NCBI GenBank assembly: GCA_036867785.1
Contig: CP145418.1
Span: 496,001-560,000, forward strand
Direction of reading: 5' to 3'
Length of the DNA: 64,000 nt
Source of the DNA: Plasmodiophora brassicae
Taxonomy: Eukaryota > Endomyxa: Phytomyxea > Phytomyxea > Plasmodiophorida
The notes beneath the pieces are model-generated. The model made no database searches and was not told where the DNA came from. It saw only the letters and a program-made list of their open reading frames with translations. Below are positions 20,419-31,556 of the stretch, one piece after another. Position 1 is the first letter of the stretch. Each line of letters begins with the position of its first letter. Position numbers and translations under genes: made by a program.

Positions 20419-22746
20419 TTACGACACGACGGCTGCTTGACGATAGGGGTTGAAGCGCGCGTTGACCATGTTGACGATGGCGGGATCGGGGTCGTCGGAG
20501 CGGTTAACATACAACGCCCATGCACTCATCATCTTGATCTCCGACTGCTGATCCTCAACGCTGTGCATACCTGGGCGACAATGAGAGATACTCCCCAGAG
20601 AGTAAGTAATCTGCTGAACTGACCAAAGATGACGCCGGCGTTTCGGTATACTTCCGGCTGGATATGACGTTTGGAGTACGGGGCATCGACAAAGACGGCT
20701 TCAGCAAGGGACGCAGCCAGGGCGACCACCTTCTTCGATCCTGGAGGAGGCCCTGAAGCAAGCACTTTGGAAGAACGTGAGTCGACCAGGGTGCCTGCGA
20801 CAAGATGCAAATACAACACCGGCAGCGTCGTTGAATAACGCTAGTTTGCGACTCCAGATGTCGCTGTACACAATGTACTCCCACAGGTCAGGCGTCAGCT
20901 GACCGCTTCCAATCTCTGGCAGATCCGGCAAGCTGCGTATAGCCCTCCTAATAAGCTTCAGCCTCTGCGACTTTGACAGCGGTTGACGTCGCGAGGAGAC
21001 GTAATTGCAGATGCCACTTGGAACCACCTAAAGTGGGAAGTATTATAACCTGGACACTAACCCAGGCAAGGTGGCCTCACCTCGTAGGAATCGAGTTGCG
21101 ATGTGTCGCCTTCTTTCCAATCGCCGCAGAGATAAATGGGAGCACGGCCCCAGTTCGCATCGAGGAAATCCTTCATGGAGAAACCGCCGGGTACGAACGG
21201 GTGATAGATAAGCCCAGGGAACGCCACATCGGGATAATGATAGCCCTGCCTTGGGATGAACCAGGGCCACGACATCAACTGAATGCTGACCAGGGACAAG
21301 TCATGCCGTCGTCCCTCGCACCCATAGAGATACTTGACGGCATTGTTGTTCAAATCACCATTGAGGAGTACAGTTGCATTGGCGGGCATGGAATTCAGAA
21401 TGGATTCCCCATACGCAGAGATGGCACTGAACCTGCTGAAGTCGCGGTTCTGCATTCCCATGCCGACGTGTACTGCGAGAGCGCCGATACAGATCGCATC
21501 AATCAGCTTTCCGACAGTATGTCGAGCCCAATGCCAGCCGTAGCCGGCCAGAAGAAACACGATCATGTTCGGTTGCATCCAGAAGCGCATCTGGACCCCC
21601 AGCATGAAATGCGTCAAGTCGAGGTTCGCCAAAGAATGGAACACAACGACATAGACAGCATATGCGAAGAGGAAGGCTGTTGCAGAGCTAACCCGGCGCC
21701 TGCTATCGCGAGCGAAGATGGCGAACGCACCAGCAGCAGCCAGGATGGAGAAGACGTACACGGATTCTTTCAAAAGGTACTGTAGATAGACAGCAAGCCG
21801 GCGTAGCAGCGGATGCTTCGAAGCGATTTCGTCTCCACCGAGCTGAAGCGTTCCGTACTGCGAGTTCATGGTTCAGACATCCGCACGCAGCGTACTACGA
21901 AACGCGGCTGACCTCTTGGCGAAGGACGTGCTTAACGAACCCTTGAAGGGTTGTTAAATCTCCCCACGAGTCGACAGGGCTCGTTGACGAAGAAATATAC
22001 AGCAGGCCGTAGGGCGTCAGACCCGCAAGGAAGCTAGCAGTCATGGCCGCCAGAGCCGACGGTTTCACGAGCATCTTCCATTCGGCCGCGATCAACGTCG
22101 TTGCAATCGGGGCGACGAACAGCGCAGTCGTATGCTGATTGGTCAGCGCCAACCCAGACATGAAGGCGCAGACGGATGCGCGCCATATCGATGGCGCGTC
22201 GAACACCCAGATCGTGAGGCGCAGTAGAACGGAGACGAATGCCAAGTGCAGCGCAAATACTTCAGCCTGGCCAGAGTACAACCATACAGTTGGGGAGAAC
22301 GCGAACGTCAGCGAGGTGACATAGGCGACGAATGCGGATCGCGTCATGGCGAATATGGAGCTGAACAGAACAGTCGCACTGATCGACGACAGCACGACAG
22401 ACAGAAGGTTGAACACCAATGCGGGCGTCACCGACTCTGCATGGGGCAAATGTGCCGCTAATCGCCACGCGCCGTGGTACATCCAGGTGAACGTCGGGTA
22501 ACCGGGCGGGTGGGCGACGCCCAACTGGCACGCCGACACGGCCAGCTCGCCGGCGTCGCCGCCCGATATCCCCCTCGACATCGTCGAGACGTACACAGCA
22601 AAGCAGGTGGCAAACACCGCCCCTCCCGATACGTACGCTGCGGATACATAGCGCCCAGGGCGTTTCACACCAGCAGTCGGCAGTCCCTCCAACCGGACGA
22701 CACCCTGTCCCCGGTCGGCTCCCGCGAGTCTCTTCGCGACCGCCAT
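20419..22746 (-). CDS. TMEM260: TMEM260-like (DUF2723) protein O-mannosyltransferase
   Basis: Five exons, 22746-21913, 21857-21081, 21027-20820, 20752-20592 and 20547-20419; 702 aa, phases agree. The N-terminal half is multi-pass and contains the family signature SGGDAGELAVSACQLGVAHP followed by PPGYPTFTWMYHGAW. Later blocks are ALTNQHTTALF, DLTTLQGFVKHVLRQEYG (across the first intron), MRFWMQPNMIVFLLAGYGW and, in the lumenal part, LNGDLNNNAVKYLYGCEG and LVSIQLMSWPWFIPR. The order and spacing match animal TMEM260. Family knowledge: TMEM260 is an ER enzyme that O-mannosylates IPT domains of plexins and related receptors. The acceptor proteins here are unknown. An upstream ATG at 22806 would add 20 residues. 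Confidence 0.88.
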
Positions 22747-22988
22747 CGGCCTCCCAACGGGCCACACGAATCGCAAATGGCGGGTCACAAAAACGCGTCC
22801 TCCCACGATACAACCAGCTGGGTGGGTAACAGGCTCGCGAGAGTTCGGCTAGATAACGGTTGGAATTGAGCAGGAGGACATACTTCGTGTGACGTTAAAA
22901 TGTACAGGAGACGTTGTATTTGGATGCCATGATGGTGACGGGGGCGGGATCGACAATATAAGATCGCGACCGTCATGCTGCCCAGCGG

Positions 22989-23819
22989 TCATTGTGCTGC
23001 AGGTGGTGCAGGGCCGTCCAGTGCCGGTTTGGCGTCGGACTGGGCGGCGCCACCATTCTTCTTGTCGATGAACGGGAACAGCACCTTGAGAACCTCGACG
23101 TCCTGGAGGAAGCTGAGGTCCGGTGGCGGCGTTGTGGGTGCGACACCATCAGGACCGACAGCAACGTCGCCGTCGAGATGGGCGTGACCTTGATCATGGT
23201 GGGCACCTTCGCGCGCATCTTCGGTTATCGCATCATGGCCTCGTTCTAGAGATGCCTCGTGAGCGTCCCGGTGCACCTTAATATACGAATCCTCCTTCTC
23301 GTCGGTTGCTGTTATGGTTGCCGTTATGGTCGCGACAGTTTCGGTTTTCACCTTGTTCTTGCCGACGTGAACCTCCAGGTCGTCACCGCCTTCGCGAGCA
23401 TTGCCCAGGATGTTGGCTGCCTCAGCAACTCTAGCGTGGTCCACTTCGTGCGTTGAACCTTCGTTAGCCTGATGCACTTCAGCAGTGGGAGGCGCGTGTT
23501 GTTCGCCACGGTGCACAGGACGAGGATCCTCGTGTGGAGGAAGAACCTCCCGGCCGTATTCGTCGACGGCAATAGGGACAAGGATATGTGGCCTAGGCGG
23601 CACGTCCGCCGCTGGCCTGAACTCATCGGGGCGTTGTTGCTGCCTGTCTACTGGGGGCACGATTGGCCTGCCGAACTCGTCGACTCGTGTTGCGCCCAGG
23701 TGCTCCGGGGCAGGGGGATGGAAACTGGGAGGTTCTCGCCTCGGTAGGGCGTTGTCGAACCCATGACAGATGGCCGCGATCCCCACCGAAACAATGAGGA
23801 TGGCGAGGCGCGACGCCAT
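22989..23819 (-). CDS. secreted histidine-rich-family protein, large type A paralogue
   Basis: Single exon, 276 aa from the ATG at 23819, which starts a signal peptide (MASRLAILIVSVGIAAICHG); the frame continues upstream without likeness. The N-terminal mature part is Pro-rich with repeated VDEFGRPIVPP / VDEYGREVLPP units. Then comes the block TVATITATITATDEKEDSY, which matches TTATLTATVTATDDHSDLY in the gene at 11186-12310, preceded in both by ILxxxxG and a charged stretch. The His-rich part that follows is shorter. The C-terminus (DLSFLQDVEVLKVLFPFIDK) is not shared. A lineage-specific secreted family is the simplest reading; function is unknown. Confidence 0.78.
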   Translation of the reverse strand: MASRLAILIVSVGIAAICHGFDNALPRREPPSFHPPAPEHLGATRVDEFGRPIVPPVDRQQQRPDEFRPAADVPPRPHILVPIAVDEYGREVLPPHEDPRPVHRGEQHAPPTAEVHQANEGSTHEVDHARVAEAANILGNAREGGDDLEVHVGKNKVKTETVATITATITATDEKEDSYIKVHRDAHEASLERGHDAITEDAREGAHHDQGHAHLDGDVAVGPDGVAPTTPPPDLSFLQDVEVLKVLFPFIDKKNGGAAQSDAKPALDGPAPPAAQ

Positions 23820-24009
23820 CGTGCCAATAGACGACCTTCTCTGTAGACTTATACCAATATGCCCGAATGAGACGTGACGGACTGGTGACAGATACTGGGA
23901 GCGATGACTCAACGGTGGGCTCTGCGTTGACGTCACCCGATTCGGTCGGTGACGGTGCACCCACCCCTGAGAAGTTCCTGACAGCAGCGTGACCGGAAGC
24001 TCAGCGAAT

Positions 24010-25440
24010 CTATTGAGTTGACCATTGGATAGATGGTAACGATGGAAGACGGGAGTCGGCTTGGGAAGCGAGTTCTAATCGCTCTCGAACAGCCCCTCCT
24101 GTTCGTGTCGAAATCAAAGAGCGTGCCGTCGAAATCCGTCCAGCACGAATCGCGGCGTGAATTGTAATGAGGGAGAAAACCTGTCGCTGTGCATTGCTGC
24201 CGCCCACCGACTTCAGCTCATGCCGGACTCGGAAGAGCGCCTCTAACGCCGCCTCGTCAAGGTTCAAATAATATGACATAATGCCGACGAGGCAGTCCCT
24301 GACGATCTGGCAAGAGCCACCAGAGCCATCCGCAACGATAGACACGATATCTTCCAGCTGGTCGACAGGGTCGACATGACAGCGGTGAATCAGGTAATGC
24401 GATGCAGTGAACGGGTATGAAAAGGAGGACTGGGTCGTGGCAACGAACTTATCAACGACACGCCAGCGAGTTCCGACATCGTGCCCAAGTATTTCTAGCC
24501 GCACCAGCAAGCTGACCGCATCGCTGACGTCCATGGCGTATCCGGCAGAACGGTGAAGTTCGGCAACGATCTTTCCGTCAAAGATATCGAGAGCCTCGCC
24601 CACACGGCCCAGGTGGATCAAGAATATCGCCCAGTGCCAGTAAATGTGACAAGCGAGATCAGCGTGCCGACTCCATGACGAATCATTTCCCGACAGTAAT
24701 TCAACGCCCTCTGAGCCGCACTTCACCATCAGAGCCCTGGCCCGCCAACATAGGTCCCTGGTGGACTGACGACGTACCGGCGTATCGTTCTTGTTCGAGA
24801 CGAACGTGGGCCAGAGCGTGAACCGCCCATGGATCCTCGTACCTTTGGAGAAGCGCTCGAACGGCATAACGTTCAGCCTCCTCGATGCGTCCGTTCTCAA
24901 CACATGCGAACGAGAGCATCGCATACACGTGATGCCGCGCATCGTGATTCACGGCAGGGACCGCGATTCGGCACGCCTCTTCCATGACGTGACTATTCCC
25001 AGCAAAGAAACACGCTGTCGTGAGGAACTTCAGGGCCAGCAGGTCTGTCGGGTTCGCCACGACGATTGCGAACCAGGACTCAATCGCGTCCGATCGTCGC
25101 GCCTGACTCCACAGATCAACTGCGCGGGCGTGATTCTTCACGACCGTCGTTTCGCAGGCGTCGGCAGTCTCCAGCATGGCAGTGATGACTGGATCTACAG
25201 GCGCATGTATGAAAGAACGCTGGAAACGGAGCAGCGCCACCATACAAACCAACCGTTGCGCCGCCGGCCAGACAGGGCAGCGACCCCGGCGACGAGTAAC
25301 GCCAGCATCGGGCAGTCCCCTGAGGCCGCACGCGCCAGTTCCACGCCGACGCCAACGTCGAACAGCATCAGGTGACGCGTGCATTCGTCGAGCCGCGACG
25401 CGTCGTGCGACGCCGACCCGCATCGGCACGATGATGCCAT
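24010..25440 (-). CDS. TTC38: tetratricopeptide repeat protein 38-like
   Basis: Three exons, 25440-25254, 25194-24778 and 24710-24010, with 59-nt and 67-nt GT-AG introns and matching phases; 434 aa (human TTC38 is 469). Conserved blocks run in order: SHDASRLDECTRHLM near the N-terminus, HARAVDLWSQ, NPTDLLALKFLTTACFF, DPWAVHALAHV, RHADLACHIYWHWAIFLI, GHDVGTRW and LKSVGGSNAQRQVF. They match the TTC38 family along its whole length, including the WHWA core. TTC38 proteins are found from bacteria to animals; their cellular role is not established. The start is the first true ATG before the conserved N-terminus (a GTG at 25455 is also open). Confidence 0.9.
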
Positions 25441-25569
25441 CACCGAAGGGCGCACCAGAAAAAGCTGACGGCCGAACGCTCTACCGGCCTTGTTGTTGTC
25501 GCATGCGTTCTGTGAACGGTCTGAGACGAACGTGATACACTTTTATCGGCTATTCGGGGCGCTGGGCCA

Positions 25570-25887
25570 TCACAGGTGGTCGCCGTGGCCGCCGAAGACG
25601 TTGTGGGGCAGGTCGGCGGCGTTGTCCTCGTGCAGGTGCGTTTCGTGGTCACCGTTGCCGATGTCGTCGCGGTGCTTCACGCCGAAGTCGTCCTCGAGGT
25701 CCTCCCGCGAGTGCCCGAGGCCGTGGTGGACCTTGGTGTGCTCGAGGTCGTTGCCACCTAGGAAATGCCCGCGCGAGTTCGTGTTGTCGACGTGGCCGTC
25801 ACCGTGCTCGACGTTGACAAGAGTGTCGCCGGCGAGGGCACCAGCAACGAACAGGACGGCAAGGGAAGACGCCAAGAAGCTCTTCAT
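25570..25887 (-). CDS. small secreted histidine-rich protein, type B paralogue
   Basis: Single exon, 105 aa. The signal peptide MKSFLASSLAVLFVAGALAG precedes DTLVNVEHGDGHVDNTN. The mature chain aligns throughout with the plus-strand gene at 12674-12979, sharing the VEHGDGHVDNTN block, HHGLGHS, DDFGVKHRDD, GDH and DLP. No cysteine is present. It ends 129 bp beyond the TTC38 start on the same strand. Thirteen kilobases separate the two paralogues, and unrelated genes lie between, so this is not a recent simple tandem. Confidence 0.82.
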   Translation of the reverse strand: MKSFLASSLAVLFVAGALAGDTLVNVEHGDGHVDNTNSRGHFLGGNDLEHTKVHHGLGHSREDLEDDFGVKHRDDIGNGDHETHLHEDNAADLPHNVFGGHGDHL

Positions 25888-26166
25888 TGTCGGTAAGTAG
25901 TTCGAGGGGACGAGAACGAAAATTCAGAGACGTTCGATTATAGGATCACTTTGAATAGTGTCGACCAGGCGTCGATCGCGTGGAGGATATTGTCGAATCC
26001 ACCGATGTGTCATCACACCCCATCAGTCGGTGGTCTTGCACGCGTTGACTCATCGTCGTGATTCACGACCACGTGGTCACCAGTGGCCACCTGCACACCG
26101 ACGAGAAGAGCAGAACCACCAAGACGCGAGAGAATACATCGGAATTGGTTGTCGCGATCGGGCGCT

Positions 26167-27752
26167 CTATTTATTCGTGCCAGGTATCCCGAAACGTTTC
26201 GGGTTGACGGCGTCGTCCAGATCCGCAGTGCAGGCCTGGAGCGATCGGAGCCGCTTCTCGAGGGCGCACAACGCCGTCAGCGCAGCATCCAGCCCGGGCG
26301 AGCTGATGAACCGGTTGCTTGGACGAAGTGAATTGCAGTTGGAGCATTGCGATGCGGCCCTGCACGCCGACAAACACTTCCGGCACTGGACGTGAAGGCA
26401 ACCCAGTGTCATCACCGGGTCGACCATTCGCTGACGGCACGAGCGGCACTGGAGCTGTCGCTCAAGCCCTTGGCAAAGGGTCAAGCCAGTGTGCAGGAAG
26501 TTCTGGCAGAATGTACGCACGAGGTCGACGTTCTCGTTCCGGGTGAATTCACGTAAGGCTGACGCCGCTTGCCCGATACGCCTTGCGGTCAGCGCTTGTC
26601 TCTCTTGGTCAGCCGCGTGCATGTCGCTTCTGACCGCCTCGATGCGTTCGCTAAGGTGCCTCGTATTCGATCGGGCGGCTTCAAAAGCGTCTCTGGCAGC
26701 GTCGAATTTAACAGACGGTACTCTTTCGTCCTTCGGCGATTTGGGTTTAGCGGTAGGCTTCGGCACCTTCTTCTGGACGGGCGATCCCACTTTCGACAAC
26801 CTGTTGGCGATGTCGTGCGTCCGTTTTCTGATAAGCACCCAAACAGGTCAGAATATGGCTTACCGCGATGGTCAAACGGAACCCACTTGAGTGCTGTGTG
26901 CTGCTTCTTCAGCTGGTGCGCCCTGACAGACAGCTGCCGCTCGTTCGCTAGCTGTTCAAAGTACAGGTCGGCCAGTCTCTGCAGTCGACACTGCTCTTCG
27001 TCGTTGTTCTCCTGAACTCGTCGACCGTGCATTGCCCGGCGAAGCCGCTGCTTCTTGACGTCAACGTTCGACATCTGGGCATGCATGGGACTAAGCCACA
27101 GTAAGGAATCGACCGATTGACCTACTTGCCTGCAATTTCTTGATGAGATCGTCACGATCCGACGTGACGTTCGCTTTCTGACGTTCAAGCTCTTCGGCTG
27201 TTTTCCGCTGCTGGATGGCCTGTTCCCGAATGCGGTCGAACAAGATTTCGTTGTTTCGATAGAAGTGAACAATGGACTCCATTTTGACCTTGTGCTCCTA
27301 AGTCGTGGCGTCAAGGTGAGGAACCACCATGAGTTGTTGGCACATACCTCAGTTGATCGTGTTCTTGCTGAAACGCACTGGCGCGCGAATTCCTTTTGGA
27401 ACCGCATCGTCGCGAGGTGGGTCTGACGTCCAATCGTAGCTTGGAGATGCTGCTGATGGGTTTCCTGGTCGATTCTAGTGTTATCATCGTCATCGTCGTA
27501 TGCGAGGTCTCTGTCTAGGTAGAGGCTGGTCTTTGGCCGAAGCTTCGCTGACGGCCGGTCGCGGCCGAGTCCTGTAGCTGGACGGGGAAGTCCAGGCGGA
27601 CGTCCGCCCATCTTCGATCGCAAAGGCGTACTAGAAGGTAAGAGCGCGGTCCAAGGGCATCGCTCTGGGACCAACGCTATACGTCTGGGAACAACTGAAC
27701 CTGTCCCATTGCAGGCGGCCAATACTGCGTCTGCCAGCAGTGTGCCAGACAT
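26167..27752 (-). CDS. coiled-coil RING-finger protein
   Basis: Four exons, 27752-27348, 27297-27130, 27074-26887 and 26827-26167; 473 aa. The second intron (27129-27075) fits only as GC-AG, with donor CAG/GCAAGT. The N-terminal part is basic and disordered. Residues about 110-330 form coiled coils (LFDRIREQAIQQRKTAEELE, LADLYFEQLANERQL, AFEAARSNTRHLSERIEAV). A C-terminal C3HC4 RING follows (CRSCRQRMVDPVMTLGC, HVQCRKC, CSNC). The order coiled coil then C-terminal RING resembles BRE1-type or other helical E3 ligases, but no specific family signature was recognised. Ubiquitin ligase activity is inference from the RING. Confidence 0.8.
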
Positions 27753-27757
27753 TGGAG

Positions 27758-28180
27758 TTAAGAGTGTGCACGGCGCGTTGCTATATTCGATATAGCAGAG
27801 GCAGACCAGGATCTCGATATCGGTGCACCGGCAGTCCTGAGTCGCTTGTTGTCGTGGGACACACTCGTTGACTGGGGACCTCGGAAACTATACAACGACG
27901 ATTGTCGTTGCTGCTTCAAATCATCAGCGTTCGTGATGGCATTCAGACGGTAGCCGAGAACACTCTCCAGCAGCGTGTAATCTGGGTCCTCTCCAACAGC
28001 TAGACCGAAGTTGTCGTCAGCGGAATCGTCTATCTGAAACACGACGCACGGGCAACCTGGTGCCGTTGCATCATCAGTCCGAATGCCCGCCTGCACGCCT
28101 CGGCTTCCACAACAGTCCGACAAGACAACTGAAGAAGCCACGACCTCCGTCAGAGTGTCGCTCGAGAACGACGGCCACAT
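27758..28180 (-). CDS. hypothetical protein
   Basis: An ATG-started open frame of 140 aa on the minus strand, ending six bases before the start of the coiled-coil RING gene. The central part (CVVFQIDDSADDNFGLAVGEDPDYTLL in two overlapping stretches) looks protein-like, while the last 30 residues may be intronic because a TATAG/TTTCC acceptor-like site lies at 27890. No domain is recognised. It could be a 5' exon of the RING gene. The stretch 28181-28508 holds nothing I can support. Confidence 0.35.
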   Translation of the reverse strand: MWPSFSSDTLTEVVASSVVLSDCCGSRGVQAGIRTDDATAPGCPCVVFQIDDSADDNFGLAVGEDPDYTLLESVLGYRLNAITNADDLKQQRQSSLYSFRGPQSTSVSHDNKRLRTAGAPISRSWSASAISNIATRRAHS

Positions 28181-28508
28181 TTCGGAAACGTTGCGGACAC
28201 ACTTCGTGCGGTCTTCCTCCGGTTTTGGCCATTGGGGATTGGTAGCCCCAACGCGATAACCTACCTGTTCACATAACGTATTACGAGAATCCAGAAACGC
28301 CCTGTAATATACTAACTCGACTCATATTCGGTGACGGCCTGGCACCAAGCCTCACAACTTGGAAGACCGTCTACAACAGGCAGGTTCCAATTCGGCGGCA
28401 GAGAAGATGTCGCTACAACCGTCGTAGGGCTCCCACAGAATAATTATAGAGGGTTCGACAGATGCAGTTTATGGTGTGGCGTCTTGGGAAACGTCCGGCA
28501 ATACCTAG

Positions 28509-30032
28509 TCATATTCCATCCTCTTTGACAGGGCGCTTGTCTCGAGGCGCCGTGACATTCAGGGCCTTTCGGCATGCATCCATTATGAAGAAGGATCCGA
28601 ATGCAACGATCAAGTCATCCGCTTCTGAAACGTCAAGAACATGCTCCAACGTCTTTTCAACGTTGCCGTCGCATGTAACTGCTGGCTGTGGTCCGGACAC
28701 ATCAAGTTCTACGAAACCGGGCATCAGTTGCTTTCTCACGCATGCCTCCACTGCGTCTGACCTGAACAACGACCTTGGTACAGTTCCACGACCGACATAG
28801 CCGGCATTGCGCGTTTGCAATCACTGGCCTCAACAATATATAGCGAGTGTGCCATGGACCTGGCAGTACGAACCGCGTGCACTACGTCTTTGTCTTTGGA
28901 CATGCCCATAATGACATGCAAGGCCCCATACTGCAGCTTCGCTAGGCGTTCGAACAATCGCGATATGCCATCCGGATTATGGGCTACATCTATCGGTAGG
29001 GCGAGTCAGACGTCTCCATGGCAAACAACGCATCACACACAGACCTAGGATGACGGTAAACGGCTTCCCGTTTCGCATACCAGTTATCTTTTCAAACCGG
29101 CATGGAGGCACGGCAGCCAGACCTTCAGCAAAAGTCTGTATCGAAGGAAACCGCTGCTGTAATTGCTCAATGGCACATGAAGCAACCATTTGGTTTTCCA
29201 TGTCCGTATCATCCGATCGATCGCACGCACCGACACGGATCAGAGGCGAGTTCAAGGAGCGAGCAACCTCGTAGGTAACGTCGTACGGGACCTGTACAGC
29301 TCCACACGTTATCAAACGCAACAAAGGCGATGCCGGAACCAAATCAAACCTTTGGCCCGATTACGACAGGGACTTTGGGTTTAATGATGCCAGCCTTTTC
29401 ACGTGTGATTTCCCCTATTGTGCTCCCGAGAATTCGGCTGTGATCAAGCGATATTGACGTGATGACGCAAAGCTCCGGCTCGATAATATTGGTCGCATCA
29501 AGCCGCCCTCCGAGTCCAACTTCGACGACCGCGAAATCGACCTGCGCTGGAAAATCAGAACACCGACCATGGAAGGTCGAGAAGGGCTACCTTCTCGTGC
29601 TTAAAGTGCTTGAAGGCCAACATTGTGGTCGCCTCGAAGAATGTGGGTAGAATACGATTCGCATCGCAGACGGCAAACACATCCCCAAGTCCCGCTGCGA
29701 CTTGATCCTCACTGATTAGGACGCCATCGACAGATATCCGTTCCCGGAAACATGAAATATGTGGCGATGTGTACAGCCCGACTCTGAACCCACTCATTCG
29801 TATGCAAGCCGCAATCTTCGTTGCAACGCTGCCTGTATTGTCGAATTGTCAACGGAAGGTAACTGCGACGACTGCAGTAGAAACCACCTTTGCCATTGGT
29901 GCCGGCGACGTGGACAGTCTTGTACGCCTTGTCAGGGCACCCGAGGAGGGATCGTAGCGCGCGCACGTTGTCGAGCGATAGCTTGACGGGTTTCGACGCC
30001 AGCAGTCGAGCCAACACGGCCTCGAACGACAT
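28509..30032 (-). CDS. FPGS: folylpolyglutamate synthase / dihydrofolate synthase
   Basis: Six exons: 30032-29888, 29832-29591, 29541-29350, 29291-29045, 28989-28797 and 28761-28509; 423 aa, phases agree. Landmarks in order: [18 protein letters not shown] (P-loop, split by the first intron), [61 protein letters not shown] and [12 protein letters not shown]. The enzyme adds glutamate to folates, retaining them and raising affinity for one-carbon enzymes; some members also make dihydrofolate. The fifth intron is only 35 nt (28796-28762), the shortest in the window. The ATG at 30032 was preferred to a GTG at 30050. Confidence 0.93.
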
Positions 30033-30145
30033 GCGCGCCGACGTGCGCACTCGAGATCCGGTGTCGTCGCAGCACCGCTGCGGCGGTTTTCATTTGGGGG
30101 ATCGACTACGTGCATGCGTTCTGCAATAATATTATGTACTAGCTC

Positions 30146-30502
30146 TCATACGTCTTTCTGCCTCATGGATTCGCGCAGGGCGTGCCAGTTCATGTCGAAT
30201 TCTCGGGCTTCCCGCCGGTTCCTTTCGCGCCTCTCCTTTTTCTGCCACAGCAATCAGTCGAAGATGCCCGACACATGCCGGTCATACGAATGCCGACTTC
30301 GCTTCGCATGCACTGGTCCAGGGCTGCTTTGAAGTCGTTACACGCCCCGAAGAACTTCGCGATGCTGCGCTCCTTATGACAGGTCGCCAGGGCCACGATC
30401 GCGTCGGCGCTGCCTGCTCCGTCAGCACGGCTCCATCCGTCAACGGCGCCTCGCCTACCATGCCGGATGCGACCTGGGGTCGCTGGCCGACACTGGATGC
30501 AT
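30146..30502 (-). CDS. CMC2: COX assembly mitochondrial protein 2 homologue
   Basis: Three exons, 30502-30459, 30409-30298 and 30241-30146; 83 aa (human CMC2 is 79). It begins MHPVSASDPRSHPAC and has the twin C-x9-C pattern: Cys formed across the first intron then ATCHKE, and GACNDFKAALDQC. The block SIAKFFGACND is diagnostic, and a basic helical tail follows (KKERRERNRREAREFD). The protein acts in the mitochondrial intermembrane space in cytochrome c oxidase biogenesis. The gene is too fragmented to show as one open frame; the first cysteine codon is restored only when the 49-nt intron is removed, which supports the model. Confidence 0.93.
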
Positions 30503-30673
30503 CGCAGCCGCACCGCCGATCAACAAACAGGAGACGACGCCCAAAAATGAATGTCCATTGCGGTTCCGCCCAGCCGGCAACGTTGTCGGCAGTTGCCTGA
30601 GGGCTGAGGCAGTCAGTGCAGCTCCAGTCGGTGGCGCGGGAAGGCATTTTGGAATGTGCGGTATTCGTCGACG
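30503..30673. promoter_or_regulatory. divergent promoter region
   Basis: The 171-bp gap between the CMC2 start (30502, minus) and the RING gene start (30674, plus). Both promoters must be here. No element is recognised. Confidence 0.4.
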
Positions 30674-31384
30674 ATGCCGTCGAGCGAGTCGGGCGACGAC
30701 GGCGACGACGATGTTGCGGTGTGCCCGATATGCCTGGGCGAGATCGTCCATCCGACCGTGGCGAACCTGACCTGCCTGCATCAGTTCTGCCGGGACTGCA
30801 TCGTCAGATGGGTGGCCGTCCGCCCGGTCTGTCCTGTGTGTCGGACGGGGTCGCCGGCCGCTCTCGTTGGCGTCGTCCTGACGCAACAGGTGCTTGTCCG
30901 TTGGCGCCAGCTCATCTACGAGCGTGGCCTTAGAGCCATTCCAACTACTAGTCAAACACGGGCGCTAACCCCCGAACAGATCAGATCACCAGAGCTACGG
31001 AAATGGGTATTTCTTCATGTCCTTATCAAGTCAAATCGATGTGACGTTGTCCTCCAGCTGTTTCGTGAACTCATCGCTGTCTGTGGGTTTAAAGACGATC
31101 CGAAGAATTCCGCTTTGGACTATGCTGTCAACGCTGTCCTGGCCGTTCTCCTTGACCTGCGGACGATCGGTGAATCAAAAGCTGTTGATATTCTTTCGAT
31201 ATTCATGTCGGCGTGCAGTCGACCTCGACTTGAGGCGTTCTTGCACGAATTGCAGTGCAGAGCCTATAGTGCGTTAGATAATCTCAACTACGACAGGTAC
31301 GACGCAAGTCACATTGGAAACCCGCTGACTGATTCGTTCCTGCCAGCTATGTTCGTTATAGGGAAGGATTGTCGGGACCTATAG
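30674..31384 (+). CDS. RING-finger protein with helical C-terminus
   Basis: Single exon, 236 aa. An acidic N-terminus (SESGDDGDDDVA) leads straight into a C3HC4 RING (CPICLGEIVHPTV, CLHQFCRDC, CPVC) at about residues 17-58. The rest is helical with no recognised domain. The extended GTG-opened frame starts at 30656, but the first ATG is 30674. RING proteins of this layout are usually E3 ligases. The C-terminus (LEAFLHELQC) has a faint likeness to the tail of the phosphatase at 38692-39751 (LLESLQRELQC). Confidence 0.82.
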   Translation: MPSSESGDDGDDDVAVCPICLGEIVHPTVANLTCLHQFCRDCIVRWVAVRPVCPVCRTGSPAALVGVVLTQQVLVRWRQLIYERGLRAIPTTSQTRALTPEQIRSPELRKWVFLHVLIKSNRCDVVLQLFRELIAVCGFKDDPKNSALDYAVNAVLAVLLDLRTIGESKAVDILSIFMSACSRPRLEAFLHELQCRAYSALDNLNYDRYDASHIGNPLTDSFLPAMFVIGKDCRDL

Positions 31385-31556
31385 CCGATAGTCAATATCC
31401 TGGAATTCGTAGGCGTTTGGACACCCGTCGGCGGAAGCGACTTCGAAGATAAAGTCCATTGTTTCCTACGAGCTCACGTTTCCATCGTATCCAGCACAAC
31501 CGCGCTTCCCTAAAACTGGACGCATCAACGAACTGCCGCGAAGTCGGCGATGGGCA

